A stretch of DNA of 64,000 bases, from positions 1 through 64,000 of the forward strand of contig CAJYNG010000009.1 in assembly GCA_913775725.1 (NCBI GenBank), given 5' to 3'. This DNA is from an uncultured Stenotrophomonas sp. (GTDB lineage Bacteria > Pseudomonadota > Gammaproteobacteria > Xanthomonadales > Xanthomonadaceae). The position numbers and the translations under genes are program-made. Under the pieces are notes generated by a model, which had not been told where the DNA came from, made no database searches, and saw nothing but the letters and a program-made list of their open reading frames with translations. Below, one piece after another: positions 1 through 9,693 of this stretch. Within the stretch, counting starts at the first letter, position 1, and the number at the start of each line of letters is the position of its first letter.

Positions 1-2
1 CA

Positions 3-25
3 GTCGAGCATGGCTCGACTCTACA
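3..25. repeat. SMAG/GTAG-type REP monomer (edge of window)
   Basis: A single inverted-repeat unit (GTCGAGCATGGCTCGAC followed by TCTACA). It is the right half of the hairpin family found at many other places in the window; any left half lies outside. It argues against starting the next gene inside it at position 10. Confidence 0.75.
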
Positions 26-54
26 AGAATACGAATACACCAAGGACCTCCGCC

Positions 55-786
55 ATGAAACGACTGATCCTGCTCACCGCCTGTACGCTGGCCTTGGCCG
101 CCTGCAGCAACCCCGAGGAAGAGCGCAAGGCGCAGGAAGCCGCCGCGGCCGCCGTGCAGGCGCAGAAGGAGGCCAAGGCCGAAGACGTGGCCAAGCAGTA
201 CGACATGGCCGTGGCCGCGCAGGACTGGGAGCGTGCGCGCCTGCATGGCGCCTCGCTGCTGGACCAGTACAAGGACACCGCCGCCGCCGAGCGCATCGCC
301 GCAGGCTTCGACGAGGTCAAGGCCAAGGGCGATGCCGCGCGCGACCTGCGCCGCATGCAGGCGCTATGGCAGTACAACCAGATTCCGGTGGGCAACAAGG
401 GCAACCAGGTTTCGGCGCAGATCTACAGCAAGGAACGGGTGGACGTGGATGGCAGCGGCGCCAAGCCGGTGCAGCTGGTGTTCCGCGATCATCCGGAGTG
501 GAAGCGGCATGCGTATCTGGTGCTGCAGGCCGGCGATTTCCGCTGCCCGCAGTGCACGGTGAAGGTGACGGTGGACGACGGCAAGCCGGTGTCGATGGCG
601 GCCTGGCGCCCGAAGACCGATGAAGCCATCGCCCTGTTCATTACCGACCAGAAGGCGCTGTGGAAGCTGGCGCGCAAGGGCAAGTCGATCAGCATCGAGT
701 TCCCGGTCAAGGCCGGCGGCACGCGTACCGCAGTGTTCGAAACCGGTGGCATCGACGCCAGTCGCATGCCGCAGTGGTGGCAGTGA
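55..786 (+). CDS. putative lipoprotein of unknown function
   Basis: A 243-residue predicted lipoprotein. The N-terminus MKRLILLTACTLALAAC is a signal peptide ending in a lipobox with the acceptor Cys at residue 17. It is followed by an Ala/Glu/Lys-rich, probably helical stretch (about 20-110) and a C-terminal globular part containing a CPQC pair. An in-frame ATG at 10 would put the N-terminus inside a SMAG repeat and before the signal peptide, so 55 is preferred. The stop overlaps the next start (TGATG), so it is translationally coupled to the following secreted protein and HAD hydrolase. I do not recognise the family; a periplasmic or inner-face envelope role is inference from the signal only. 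Confidence 0.8.
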   Translation: MKRLILLTACTLALAACSNPEEERKAQEAAAAAVQAQKEAKAEDVAKQYDMAVAAQDWERARLHGASLLDQYKDTAAAERIAAGFDEVKAKGDAARDLRRMQALWQYNQIPVGNKGNQVSAQIYSKERVDVDGSGAKPVQLVFRDHPEWKRHAYLVLQAGDFRCPQCTVKVTVDDGKPVSMAAWRPKTDEAIALFITDQKALWKLARKGKSISIEFPVKAGGTRTAVFETGGIDASRMPQWWQ

Positions 787-1454
787 TGCGGCGCCTTGCC
801 GCAGTGACGGCGTTGCTGCTGGCAGCGCCGGCAATGGCGGCGGCGCCGCCTGCGGGTGAACCGGGCAGCGCCTTTCCGGTGCAGGGCGAACAGGTCCAGC
901 ACGCCATTCCAGCAGGCTGGACACTGGCCTGGATGGACGGTGACCGCAGCGGCAACGGCGAGGTACTGGCCGAATACCTGCCGCCAGGCGAGGACCTGCA
1001 ACGCTGGCGTGGCGGTTATCTGCTGATCCATCGCCTGCCGATGCCCGATGCCGAGGTGATGAAGCAGGTCGCAGCCAGCGGCGCCACCCTGGTGCAGGTT
1101 GCGGTTTCGCAGCAGCAGGACAAGGCGCGCGGATTCTGTGCGGGCACGTTCACGCCCACCAGCGCGCGCAGCAACCGCTTCAACGGCGTCGAGTTCGCAG
1201 TTGCTGGCGGCTTCTGCGACAAGGTAGGCCCGGCTGCGCCGTTCGGCGAAGGTGCGGTGGTGGCCTACCTGCAGGGCAATGGCTTCATCCACCAGGTGCA
1301 ATACGGCTGGCGGCCGGCCGATGCGGCCGAGCAGCGCCGTGACCTGCCGTACCGGATCGCACCGGCGAAGGTGGCCGGCTACATGCAGGCAATCACCGCC
1401 AGCACGCTGTGCGGTGGCGCGTCGCAGCCCGCCTGCACAGCCCAGGGCGAATGA
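786..1454 (+). CDS. secreted protein of unknown function
   Basis: A 222-residue protein with a cleavable signal peptide (MRRLAAVTALLLAAPAMA). The mature part has three or more cysteines (around FCAGTF, GGFCDK and the C-terminal TLCGG...ACTAQ), suggesting disulfides in the periplasm. The start ATG overlaps the previous stop and its own stop overlaps the start of the HAD gene, giving a tight three-gene translational unit. No family recognised. An in-frame upstream ATG at 660 would lie deep inside the preceding gene and lack the signal peptide. Confidence 0.8.
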   Translation: MRRLAAVTALLLAAPAMAAAPPAGEPGSAFPVQGEQVQHAIPAGWTLAWMDGDRSGNGEVLAEYLPPGEDLQRWRGGYLLIHRLPMPDAEVMKQVAASGATLVQVAVSQQQDKARGFCAGTFTPTSARSNRFNGVEFAVAGGFCDKVGPAAPFGEGAVVAYLQGNGFIHQVQYGWRPADAAEQRRDLPYRIAPAKVAGYMQAITASTLCGGASQPACTAQGE

Positions 1455-2053
1455 GCATGGCGTTGGCACGGGTGCGGCACTGGGTCTTCGACATGGATGG
1501 CACGCTGACCGTCGCCGTGCATGATTTCGCCGCGATCCGCCGCGCACTGGAGATCGCCGAGGAAGAAGACATCCTCGACCATATCGCGGCGCTGCCGGAC
1601 GCACCGGCGCAGGCCAAGCGCGAGTGGCTGCTGGGTCACGAACGTGCGCTGGCCGAGGAGGCGCTGCCGGCGCCGGGTGCGGTGAAGCTGCTGCGCGCGC
1701 TGTCGGCGGCGGGCTGCCGGCTGGGCATCCTGACCCGCAACGATCATGCGCTGGCGAAGCTGACGCTGGAGGCGATCGGGGTCGGGGCGTTGTTCGACGA
1801 TGCCGACATCATCGGCCGCGATGAAGCAGTGCCCAAGCCGTCGCCGGATGGCCTGCAGCAGCATCTTCGTCGCTGGGGAATCAGGGCTGCGGAGGCGGTG
1901 ATGGTCGGTGACCACGCCTACGACCTGGAGTGCGGGCGCGCCGCGGGCGCCCATACCGTGCTGGTCAACCTGCCGGAGAACCCGTGGCCAGGCAGCGCCG
2001 ACTGGCATTTCGCCGATTGCCGCGCCTTGCTGGCGGCCTGGCAAGGCGGCTGA
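1451..2053 (+). CDS. HAD-superfamily hydrolase (phosphoglycolate phosphatase-like)
   Basis: A 200-residue haloacid-dehalogenase-fold hydrolase. Motif I is FDMDGT (nucleophile Asp 14, acid Asp 16), motif II is ILTRN, motif III is the Lys in PKPSPDG and motif IV is VMVGDHAYDLECG. An alpha-helical cap of C1 type lies between motifs I and II. It should be a cytoplasmic Mg-dependent phosphatase; substrate unknown (phosphoglycolate or pyrophosphate-type phosphatases look similar). ATG overlaps the previous stop by four bases. The last 39 bases of the gene are repeated 218 bp downstream as part of a tandem duplication, leaving a non-coding copy of the 3' end. Confidence 0.9.
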   Translation: MSMALARVRHWVFDMDGTLTVAVHDFAAIRRALEIAEEEDILDHIAALPDAPAQAKREWLLGHERALAEEALPAPGAVKLLRALSAAGCRLGILTRNDHALAKLTLEAIGVGALFDDADIIGRDEAVPKPSPDGLQQHLRRWGIRAAEAVMVGDHAYDLECGRAAGAHTVLVNLPENPWPGSADWHFADCRALLAAWQGG

Positions 2054-2057
2054 CGAT

Positions 2058-2137
2058 GTAGAGCCGAGCCCACGCTCGGCTGCTCTCCGGTCAGATCACG
2101 CTGGCGCGCGCAAGCCGAGCATGGGCTCGGCTCTACA
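2058..2137. repeat. SMAG/GTAG REP dimer
   Basis: Head-to-head pair of GTAGAGCCGAGC...GCTCGGC and GCCGAGCATGGGCTCGGCTCTACA hairpins immediately after the HAD stop codon; an 80-bp imperfect palindrome. Confidence 0.9.
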
Positions 2138-2169
2138 GAGCGCAGGCAATGTGCCGGTCGGAGGTTCCG

Positions 2170-2212
2170 GTAGTGCCGGCCGCTGGCCGGCAGTGTCGAC
2201 CAAGGTCGACAC
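2170..2212. repeat. GTAGTGCCGGCC and GTGTCGACC hairpin repeats
   Basis: Two adjacent short hairpins: GTAGTGCCGGCC-GCT-GGCCGGC (2170-2191) and GTGTCGACC-AA-GGTCGACAC (2193-2212). Both recur in other intergenic regions of the window. A degenerate copy lies at 2388-2412. Confidence 0.75.
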
Positions 2213-2275
2213 CTGCCAGGGCACAGCTCGCTGATTGCCGCGCCTTGCTGGCGGCCTGGCAGGGCGGCTGACGAT

Positions 2276-2355
2276 GTAGAGCCGAGCCCACGCTCGGCTG
2301 CTCTCCGGTCAGATCACGCTGGCGCGTGCAAGCCGAGCATGGGCTCGGCTCTACA
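2276..2355. repeat. SMAG/GTAG REP dimer (second copy of the duplication)
   Basis: Nearly identical to the dimer at 2058-2137, offset by exactly 218 bp. Confidence 0.9.
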
Positions 2356-2439
2356 GAGCGCAGGCAATGTGCTGGTCGGTGGTTCCGGTAGTGCCGGCCA
2401 AGGTCGACACCCACCGAGCGGGTGCGCGGGCAGTTCGGC

Positions 2440-3378
2440 TTACGCGCCCAGCGCGTAACCGAACTGCTGCTTGAACTGCTCGTTGAACTCATCGAAGGTG
2501 AAACGCTGGTTCTGCGTGCCCGGGTGCTCGACCTTCAGTGCGCCCATCAGGTTGCCCATGCGGCCGATGGTCAGCCAGTCGTAGCCCTTCTGGATGCCGT
2601 AGATCAGGCCGGCGCGGAAAGCGTCGCCACAGCCGGTCGGGTCGACCACGCGGCGCTCGTGCGCCGGCGGGATGTCGTAGCTCTTTTCCGGGGTGTGGAT
2701 GACCGCGCCCTTCGGGCCGCGGGTGGTAATGTAGGCCTTGACCCGGCTGACGATCTCTTTCTCGTCCCAGCCGGTGCGTTCCTGCAGCAGGTTCGACTCG
2801 TAGTCGTTGACCACCACGTAGTCGGCCTGCTCGATGAACTCGCGCAGCTCCGGGCCGTTGAACAGCGGCATGGCCTGGCCCGGGTCGAAGATGAACGGAA
2901 TGCCGTCTTCGTGGAACTCCTGCGCGTTCTGGATCATGCCTTCGCGGCCGTCCGGGCCGACCAGGCCCAGGGTCACGCCCGGTACGCCACGCACGTGGTT
3001 TTCGTAGGAGCGCATCATCGCGCCCGGGTGGAAGGCGGTGATCTGGTTGTTGTCGTGGTCGGTGGTGATGAACGCCTGCGGGGTGAACAGCTCATCGATC
3101 ACGCGCACGCGCGACAGGTCGATGCCCAGCCCGTCGAAGTACTCGCGGTACGGACCGAAGTCAGAACCCACGGTGCCCATCGGGATCGGCTGGCCGCCCA
3201 GCAGGTGCAGGTTGTAGGCGATGTTGCCGGCGCAGCCGCCGAACTCGCGGCGCATGCGCGGCACCAGGAAGGACACGTTCAGGATGTGCACCTTGTCCGG
3301 CAGGATGTGATTCTTGAACTGGTCCGGGAACACCATGATGGTGTCGAAGGCAAGAGAACCACAGATCAGAGCGGACAT
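2440..3378 (-). CDS. PfkB-family carbohydrate/adenosine kinase
   Basis: A 312-residue ribokinase-fold (PfkB) sugar or nucleoside kinase. The N-terminal signature GGCAGNIAYNL (about 46-56) and the C-terminal signature DPTGCGDAFRAG with its catalytic Asp (about 245-256) are both intact. The N-terminus MSALICGSLAFDTIM is a typical first strand for the family. Adenosine kinases of this bacterial subgroup carry the same opening and central NDYE motif, so adenosine is the best guess, but ribose, fructose or other substrates cannot be excluded from sequence alone. It stands alone on the minus strand and is divergent from mreB, with 283 bp between them. Confidence 0.85.
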   Translation of the reverse strand: MSALICGSLAFDTIMVFPDQFKNHILPDKVHILNVSFLVPRMRREFGGCAGNIAYNLHLLGGQPIPMGTVGSDFGPYREYFDGLGIDLSRVRVIDELFTPQAFITTDHDNNQITAFHPGAMMRSYENHVRGVPGVTLGLVGPDGREGMIQNAQEFHEDGIPFIFDPGQAMPLFNGPELREFIEQADYVVVNDYESNLLQERTGWDEKEIVSRVKAYITTRGPKGAVIHTPEKSYDIPPAHERRVVDPTGCGDAFRAGLIYGIQKGYDWLTIGRMGNLMGALKVEHPGTQNQRFTFDEFNEQFKQQFGYALGA

Positions 3379-3454
3379 CGATGTAAGCCTATGCGGTGAA
3401 TTTTGGGGTGGGCCGGCCCGGTTCGGCGGGCAAGCAAACGGCGCCCTTGGGCGC

Positions 3455-4708
<1,254 letters not shown>

Positions 4709-4829
4709 GCCGTCCCGGCTGCCTGCGCCCGCAGCGCCCCTCCGGGGTGCGGCCCACCACGAGGGTGGGCCGGCACCGGCGGGGCGCCCGCGTGTTTCCC
4801 TTTCGCCTTCTGCCAGTTGAATCGTTGCC

Positions 4830-5852
4830 GTGCCGCCCTACGCCGGACCTCCCGTTGCTTCCCGATCCGGTGATGCCGCCAGCCCGCTGCGTCTGCTGGC
4901 TTACCTCGCACTGGCCATCACCCTGATCGTGCTTGATGACCAGGCCGGCTGGCTCGCGCAGCTGCGCGGGCAGGCCAACAGCCTGGTGCAGCCGGTATGG
5001 GCACTGGCGGGCCTGCCGGGCAAGCTCGGCAACCAGGTCAAGGACTCGGCGGCCAGCCACGGCCAGCTGGTCAACGAGAACCGTGAATTGCGCAACCAGC
5101 TGCTGCTGGCCAACGCGCGCCTGACCCGCCTGCAGACCGCCGCGCTGGACAACGCCCAGCTGCGCGAACTGCTGAATGTGGCCGAGCGCAGTGGCCTGGA
5201 CGTGCAGCTGGCGCCGATCCTGGACATCGACCTGGACCCGGTGAAGCAGCGCCTGGTGCTCGACGCCGGCAGCCGCGAAGGCGTGCACGTGGGCCAGGCG
5301 GTGATCGATGCCGGCGGCCTGATGGGCCAGGTGATCAGCGTCACTGGCGGTACCTCCACCGTGCTGCTGCTGACCGACCCCGACCATGCCGTGCCGGTGA
5401 CCGTGGCCCGCAACGGCGTGCGCCTGATCGTCTACGGGCGCGGCGACAAGCTGGAACTGCGCGACATCCCGCTCAGCGCCGGTGTGGAAGTGGGCGATGA
5501 GATCGTCACCTCCGGCCTCGGTGGCCGCTTCCCGGCCGGCTTCCCGGTCGGCAGCATCACCGGCCTGCGCCCGGACGACACCCATGCGTTCCTGGTCGGC
5601 GAACTGAAGCCGGCGGCGCAGCTCGACCGCGGCCGCGACGTGCTGCTGCTGCGCCCGGGCGCGGCAATTCGCTTGCCTGCGGCCAGCGAATTGCAGCCGA
5701 CTGCACCTTCGGCGCAACCGGCCCCCGCATCCTCCCTTACCCCCGCGCCTTCGGCGCGCCCCCCTCAACAAGAGGGGGGCTCTTCCCCAGCCGGGTCCAC
5801 GGTAGTGCCGGCCGCTGGCCGGCAACCGACCACGCCGGGGGCCCAGCGATGA
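4830..5852 (+). CDS. mreC: rod shape-determining protein MreC, with long low-complexity tail
   Basis: A 340-residue bitopic protein of the elongasome. There is a short cytoplasmic N-terminus, one membrane segment (about 22-40), a coiled coil (NENRELRNQLLLANARL region, about 75-110) and the beta-barrel MreC domain (about 125-275). The start is GTG. The last ~65 residues are Pro/Ala/Ser-rich and are encoded by DNA holding two strong hairpins, one of them (5802-5824) the GTAGTGCCGGCC repeat otherwise seen between genes. The C-terminus is therefore probably a recent, disordered extension. The stop overlaps the mreD start (ATGA). Confidence 0.96.
   Translation: MPPYAGPPVASRSGDAASPLRLLAYLALAITLIVLDDQAGWLAQLRGQANSLVQPVWALAGLPGKLGNQVKDSAASHGQLVNENRELRNQLLLANARLTRLQTAALDNAQLRELLNVAERSGLDVQLAPILDIDLDPVKQRLVLDAGSREGVHVGQAVIDAGGLMGQVISVTGGTSTVLLLTDPDHAVPVTVARNGVRLIVYGRGDKLELRDIPLSAGVEVGDEIVTSGLGGRFPAGFPVGSITGLRPDDTHAFLVGELKPAAQLDRGRDVLLLRPGAAIRLPAASELQPTAPSAQPAPASSLTPAPSARPPQQEGGSSPAGSTVVPAAGRQPTTPGAQR
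5758..5780 (+). promoter_or_regulatory. strong hairpin inside the 3' end of mreC
   Basis: GCCCCCCTC-AACAA-GAGGGGGGC gives a 9-bp GC stem with a five-base loop, within codons and about 70 bp before mreD. There is no T-run, so full termination is unlikely. An effect on mRNA stability or on mreD expression is possible. Confidence 0.45.
5802..5824. repeat. GTAGTGCCGGCC hairpin repeat inside mreC
   Basis: TGCCGGCC-GCT-GGCCGGCA preceded by GTAG, identical in core to the intergenic copies at 2170 and 15592, here translated as part of the MreC tail (VVPAAGRQ). Confidence 0.75.
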
Positions 5853-6334
5853 GCCGCCTGCGCGACAACCCGTGGGTGCTGCCGGCCAGCCTGGTGGTGG
5901 CGCTGCTGCTGGGCCTGCTGCCGCTGCCGGCGCTGCTGCAGCCGCTGCGTCCGTACTGGCTGGCGCTGGTGCTGGCCTATTGGGTGATCGAAGCGCCCGA
6001 GCGGGTCGGCCTGGGCGTCGCTTTCGCCAGTGGCGTGATCGCCGACCTGCTGTACGGCGGCGTGCTCGGCGAACAGGCACTGCGGCTGGTGATGCTGGCC
6101 TTCATCCTGCAGCGCTTCCGCGCCCGCATCCGCTTCTTCCCGATGTCGCAGCAGATGCTGGCCATCGGCGGCCTGCTGTTCAACGACCGCATCGTCAGCG
6201 CGCTGGTGCACATCCTGGTGGGTGAACCCACCCTGCCATGGTCGTACTGGTGGGCGCCGCTGCTGGGCATGGGCCTGTGGCCGCTGGTGTTCGTGCTGCT
6301 GGATGCGGTGCGCTTCGGCAAGCGCGGGCGCTGA
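5849..6334 (+). CDS. mreD: rod shape-determining protein MreD
   Basis: A 161-residue integral inner-membrane protein with about five hydrophobic segments, the usual size and position for MreD. It works with MreC and RodA/PBP2 in lateral wall synthesis. Its ATG overlaps the mreC stop by four bases, and three bases separate it from mrdA. The central ASGVIADLLYGGVLGEQAL segment is typical of the family. Confidence 0.95.
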   Translation: MSRLRDNPWVLPASLVVALLLGLLPLPALLQPLRPYWLALVLAYWVIEAPERVGLGVAFASGVIADLLYGGVLGEQALRLVMLAFILQRFRARIRFFPMSQQMLAIGGLLFNDRIVSALVHILVGEPTLPWSYWWAPLLGMGLWPLVFVLLDAVRFGKRGR

Positions 6335-6337
6335 GCC

Positions 6338-8419
6338 ATGATCCCGCGTCGCCAGGTCAAGAATCCGCACGCCGAAGCCGAACAGTTCCGCCGCCGCGCG
6401 GCGCTGGGTTTCCTGGGCGTGCTGGTCTGCCTGCTGGGCCTGGGTGGCTGGTACTTCAAGCTGCAGGTGCTGGACCACGACGTCTACGCCACGCGCTCGG
6501 AAGCCAACCGCATCAAGCCACGGCCGGTGGTGCCCGGGCGCGGCATGATCTACGACCGCAACGGCCGCCTGCTGGCCGAGAACGTGCCGGCCTTCCGCCT
6601 GGACGTGACCCCGGACAAGGTCAAGGACATGGACGCCACCCTGGAAGGGCTGGCCAAGATCATCAGCATCAGCCCGGAAGAGCTGGAAGCGTTCAACAAG
6701 TCGCGCAAGGCGCGCCGCAAGTTCCTGCCGGTCACGCTGAAGCTGCGCATGAGCGACGAGGAGATGGCGCGCTTCGCCGTCGACCGCTGGCGTTTCCCCG
6801 GTGTCGAGCTTGAGCCCTACCTGACCCGGCGCTACCCGTATGGCGACCTGTTCGCGCACATCATCGGCTACGTTGGCCGCGTCGATGACAAGGACCTGGA
6901 GATCCTCGGCGAAGGCAATGCCGCGCTGACCCATATCGGCAAGTCCGGCCTGGAGCGCTATTACGAGCAGCAGCTGCGCGGCAAGGTCGGCTACGAGCAG
7001 GTCGAGACCAACGTGCAGGGCCGTGCCATCCGCACCATCGGCCGCGTTGCCGCGCAGTCCGGCGCGGATCTGCGGCTGTCGATCGACGCTGACCTGCAGC
7101 GCGCCATGGTGGCCGCCTTCGGTGACCAGGAAGGCTCGGCGGTGGCGATGGACCCGCGCACCGGCGAAGTGCTGGCGATGGTCAGCCTGCCGTCCTATGA
7201 CCCCAACCTGTTCGTCAACGGTATTTCCCATGCCGACTTCAAGGCGCTGAATGACAACCCGTCGCGGCCGCAGTTCAACCGCCTGGTGCTCGGTGGCGTC
7301 GCGCCCGGTTCCACGCTGAAGCCGCTGATCGGCCTGGCCGGCCTGGATTCGGGTGTACGCCGCCCGGAAGACAAGGTGTTGTCCACCGGTATGTTCTACC
7401 TGCCCGGCACCTCGCGTGGCTGGGGTGACTCGCACCGCGGCGGCCATGGCTGGACCGACCTGCGCAAATCCATCGCGCAGTCGGTCAACACTTACTACTA
7501 CAAGCTGGCGCTGGACCTGGGCATCGAGCGCTTCGACCATTACATGGAGTACTACGGCTTCGGCCAGCCGACCGGCATCGACCTGACCGGCGAGATCGGC
7601 GGCATCCTGCCGTCGCCGGCGTACAAGCGGAAGAGCCGCAAGGAAGCCTGGTACCCGGGCGATACAGTCAACATCAGCATCGGCCAGGGTGACTGGAAGG
7701 TCACCCCGCTGCAGCTGGCGCGGGGTGTCAGTGGGCTGGCCAACGGGCAGCTGCGCACGCCCCATCTGGTGATCCAGCAGCGCGCGGGGTTCGACCATGA
7801 CTGGATGGCGACCGACCCGGGTGAGAGCAAACCGGTCAGCCCGAACCCGAACAATCTGCAGGCGGTGCGCGAAGGCATGATGGCCACCATGCTGCCTGGC
7901 GGCAGCGCGGCCCGCATGGCGGCCGGCGCGCCGTACACGATGGCCGGCAAGACCGGTACCGCGCAGGTCATCAGTCGCAAGGGCACCGCCGCGGTGAATC
8001 CGAAGAGCCTGCCGATGCACCTGCGCCACCGCGCGCTGTTCGTCGGTTTTGCGCCGGTCGACCAGCCGGTGATCGCGCTGGCGATCGCGGTGGAGGGCGG
8101 CGGCTACGGTGGTGCGGCGGCCGCGCCGATCGCACGCAAGGTGTTCGACGCCTATCTGCTGGGCAAGATGCCTGAAGGCATGCAGCCGCTGGACAGCGAG
8201 CGCGGCACCACCGCCATCGGTGCGACCGCATTCGACAACGAAGACGTGGGCGCGCGCCAGGCCGGTGACCTTGCTGCGGCACAGCTGGGTGAACACCCGG
8301 TGCTGGTCGGCGTGCCCGCGCCGGAACCGGCACCCGCACCCGTACCACAGCCGGGGACGCCGGCTGCGGCCGCGTTGCCGGCCACGCCGCGCCCGACCAC
8401 CGCGGAGCCCGCACGATGA
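6338..8419 (+). CDS. mrdA: penicillin-binding protein 2 (peptidoglycan DD-transpeptidase)
   Basis: A 693-residue class B PBP of the elongasome that cross-links new peptidoglycan in the periplasm. There is one N-terminal membrane anchor (about 20-42), a PBP dimerisation domain with RPVVPGRGMIYDRNGRLLA, then the transpeptidase domain. Active-site motifs are present: Ser 325 in STLK, SVN at 382 and KTGT from 538. The C-terminal ~70 residues are Pro/Ala-rich and probably disordered. The next gene, rodA, overlaps by four bases, so this SEDS/bPBP pair is co-translated. This is a beta-lactam target. Confidence 0.97.
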   Translation: MIPRRQVKNPHAEAEQFRRRAALGFLGVLVCLLGLGGWYFKLQVLDHDVYATRSEANRIKPRPVVPGRGMIYDRNGRLLAENVPAFRLDVTPDKVKDMDATLEGLAKIISISPEELEAFNKSRKARRKFLPVTLKLRMSDEEMARFAVDRWRFPGVELEPYLTRRYPYGDLFAHIIGYVGRVDDKDLEILGEGNAALTHIGKSGLERYYEQQLRGKVGYEQVETNVQGRAIRTIGRVAAQSGADLRLSIDADLQRAMVAAFGDQEGSAVAMDPRTGEVLAMVSLPSYDPNLFVNGISHADFKALNDNPSRPQFNRLVLGGVAPGSTLKPLIGLAGLDSGVRRPEDKVLSTGMFYLPGTSRGWGDSHRGGHGWTDLRKSIAQSVNTYYYKLALDLGIERFDHYMEYYGFGQPTGIDLTGEIGGILPSPAYKRKSRKEAWYPGDTVNISIGQGDWKVTPLQLARGVSGLANGQLRTPHLVIQQRAGFDHDWMATDPGESKPVSPNPNNLQAVREGMMATMLPGGSAARMAAGAPYTMAGKTGTAQVISRKGTAAVNPKSLPMHLRHRALFVGFAPVDQPVIALAIAVEGGGYGGAAAAPIARKVFDAYLLGKMPEGMQPLDSERGTTAIGATAFDNEDVGARQAGDLAAAQLGEHPVLVGVPAPEPAPAPVPQPGTPAAAALPATPRPTTAEPAR

Positions 8420-9528
8420 GAGTGTTCCTGCGTTGGGCCGGCGACATGCTGCGCCGCTTCTTCAGTACGCTGGACTGGGTGCTGTGCCTGGCCCTGGGCG
8501 CGCTGATGGTGATCGGCCTGGCCACGCTGAAGAGTGCCGGTGGCGACGGCCTGGTGATGGCCCAGGGCGCGCGCTTCGCCGTGGGCATGGCGGCGCTGTG
8601 GGGCATCTCGCGGGTGCCGATCCTGCGCATCCGCTCGGCCACGCCGATGATCTACGCGATCTCGATGATCCCGTTGCTGGCGGTGTTCGTGCTCGGCACC
8701 GGCAAATACGGCCGGCAGTGGCTGGACCTGAAGTTCTTCTACCTGCAGCCGGCCGAGCTGCTGAAGGTCAGCCTGCCGATGATGGTGGCCTGGTACCTGC
8801 ACAAGATGCCGTTGCCACCGCGCTTCAACACCGTGCTCGTGGCCCTGGTCATCATCGGCGTACCAACCGGCCTGGTGATGCTGCAGCCGGACTTCGGTAC
8901 CGGCGTGCTGATCGCCGCCAGTGGCGTGTTCGTGCTGCTGCTGGCGGGCCTGCCGTGGTGGTGGGTCGGGCTGGGCGTAGGCGGCGTGGCCGCAGTCGCA
9001 CCGGTGGCCTGGTTCTGGCTGCTGCGGCCGTACCAGAAGGACCGCATCATGATGTTCCTGGACCCGGAGATGGATGCGCTGGGGGCCGGCTGGAACATCA
9101 TCCAGTCGAAGATTGCGATCGGTTCCGGCGGCTTCGATGGCAAGGGCTGGGGCGAGGGCTCGCAGTCGCACCTGAACTTCATTCCCGAGCAGACCACCGA
9201 CTTCGCGTTTTCAGTACTGAGCGAGGAATTCGGCTGGATCGGCGTGGCCACCGTGCTGGCGCTGTACCTGGTGGTGATCGGGCGCTGCCTGTGGATCGCC
9301 AGCCAGTCACGGGATTCTTATTCGCGCCTGCTGGCCGGCGCTACCGGTCTGGCGTTCTTCGTCTATGTACTGGTGAACGGTGGGATGATTTCCGGCCTGC
9401 TGCCGGTGGTGGGCGTGCCGATGCCGCTGATCAGCTACGGCGGTACCTCGGCGGTGTCACTGCTGGCCGGCTTCGGGTTGGTGATGGCCGTGCGCAGTCA
9501 CAACCCGGTGCACGGCGGCTACGGCTGA
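8416..9528 (+). CDS. rodA: RodA, SEDS-family peptidoglycan glycosyltransferase
   Basis: A 370-residue polytopic inner-membrane protein with about ten membrane segments. It carries the family signatures QSKIAIGSGG, EQTTDFAFSVLSEEFGW (containing the catalytic Asp) and the C-terminal GVPMPLISYGGTS. It polymerises lipid II as partner of PBP2. ATG overlaps the mrdA stop. A perfect terminator-like hairpin follows at 9539-9579, closing the mre operon before the second rodA-like gene. Confidence 0.97.
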   Translation: MRVFLRWAGDMLRRFFSTLDWVLCLALGALMVIGLATLKSAGGDGLVMAQGARFAVGMAALWGISRVPILRIRSATPMIYAISMIPLLAVFVLGTGKYGRQWLDLKFFYLQPAELLKVSLPMMVAWYLHKMPLPPRFNTVLVALVIIGVPTGLVMLQPDFGTGVLIAASGVFVLLLAGLPWWWVGLGVGGVAAVAPVAWFWLLRPYQKDRIMMFLDPEMDALGAGWNIIQSKIAIGSGGFDGKGWGEGSQSHLNFIPEQTTDFAFSVLSEEFGWIGVATVLALYLVVIGRCLWIASQSRDSYSRLLAGATGLAFFVYVLVNGGMISGLLPVVGVPMPLISYGGTSAVSLLAGFGLVMAVRSHNPVHGGYG

Positions 9529-9538
9529 GTCCGGAATC

Positions 9539-9579
9539 GGGGTCGGATCCCTTTTCCATGGGAAAAGGGCTCTGACCCC
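9539..9579. terminator. GGGGTCGGATCC-type hairpin, probable terminator of the mre operon
   Basis: GGGGTCGGATCCCTTTTCC and GGAAAAGGGCTCTGACCCC form a near-perfect long stem just after rodA. The same type recurs at 25724, 33037 and 47965. Confidence 0.7.
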
Positions 9580-9624
9580 ATCGGGCGGCCCGCAGCCGGG
9601 CATGGCCCGGCGCTACCTCAGGCA

Positions 9625-9647
9625 GTCGAGCATGGCTCGGCTCTACA
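9625..9647. repeat. SMAG/GTAG REP monomer
   Basis: GTCGAGCATGGCTCGGCTCTACA between the two rodA-type genes. Confidence 0.75.
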
Positions 9648-9693
9648 AACGCAGAAGCACCATGACAGCTTCACGCAAGCGCCCGTTGCTACC

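Larger units (their letters stand above)
2015..2400. repeat. tandem duplication (218-bp period) of gene tail plus SMAG dimer
   Basis: The stretch from 2015 (end of the HAD gene, stop codon and SMAG dimer) to about 2182 recurs at 2233-2400 with only a few mismatches. This fills the 386-bp gap after the HAD gene; no gene is visible there. The second copy contains the non-functional last 13 codons and stop of the HAD gene. Confidence 0.9.
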
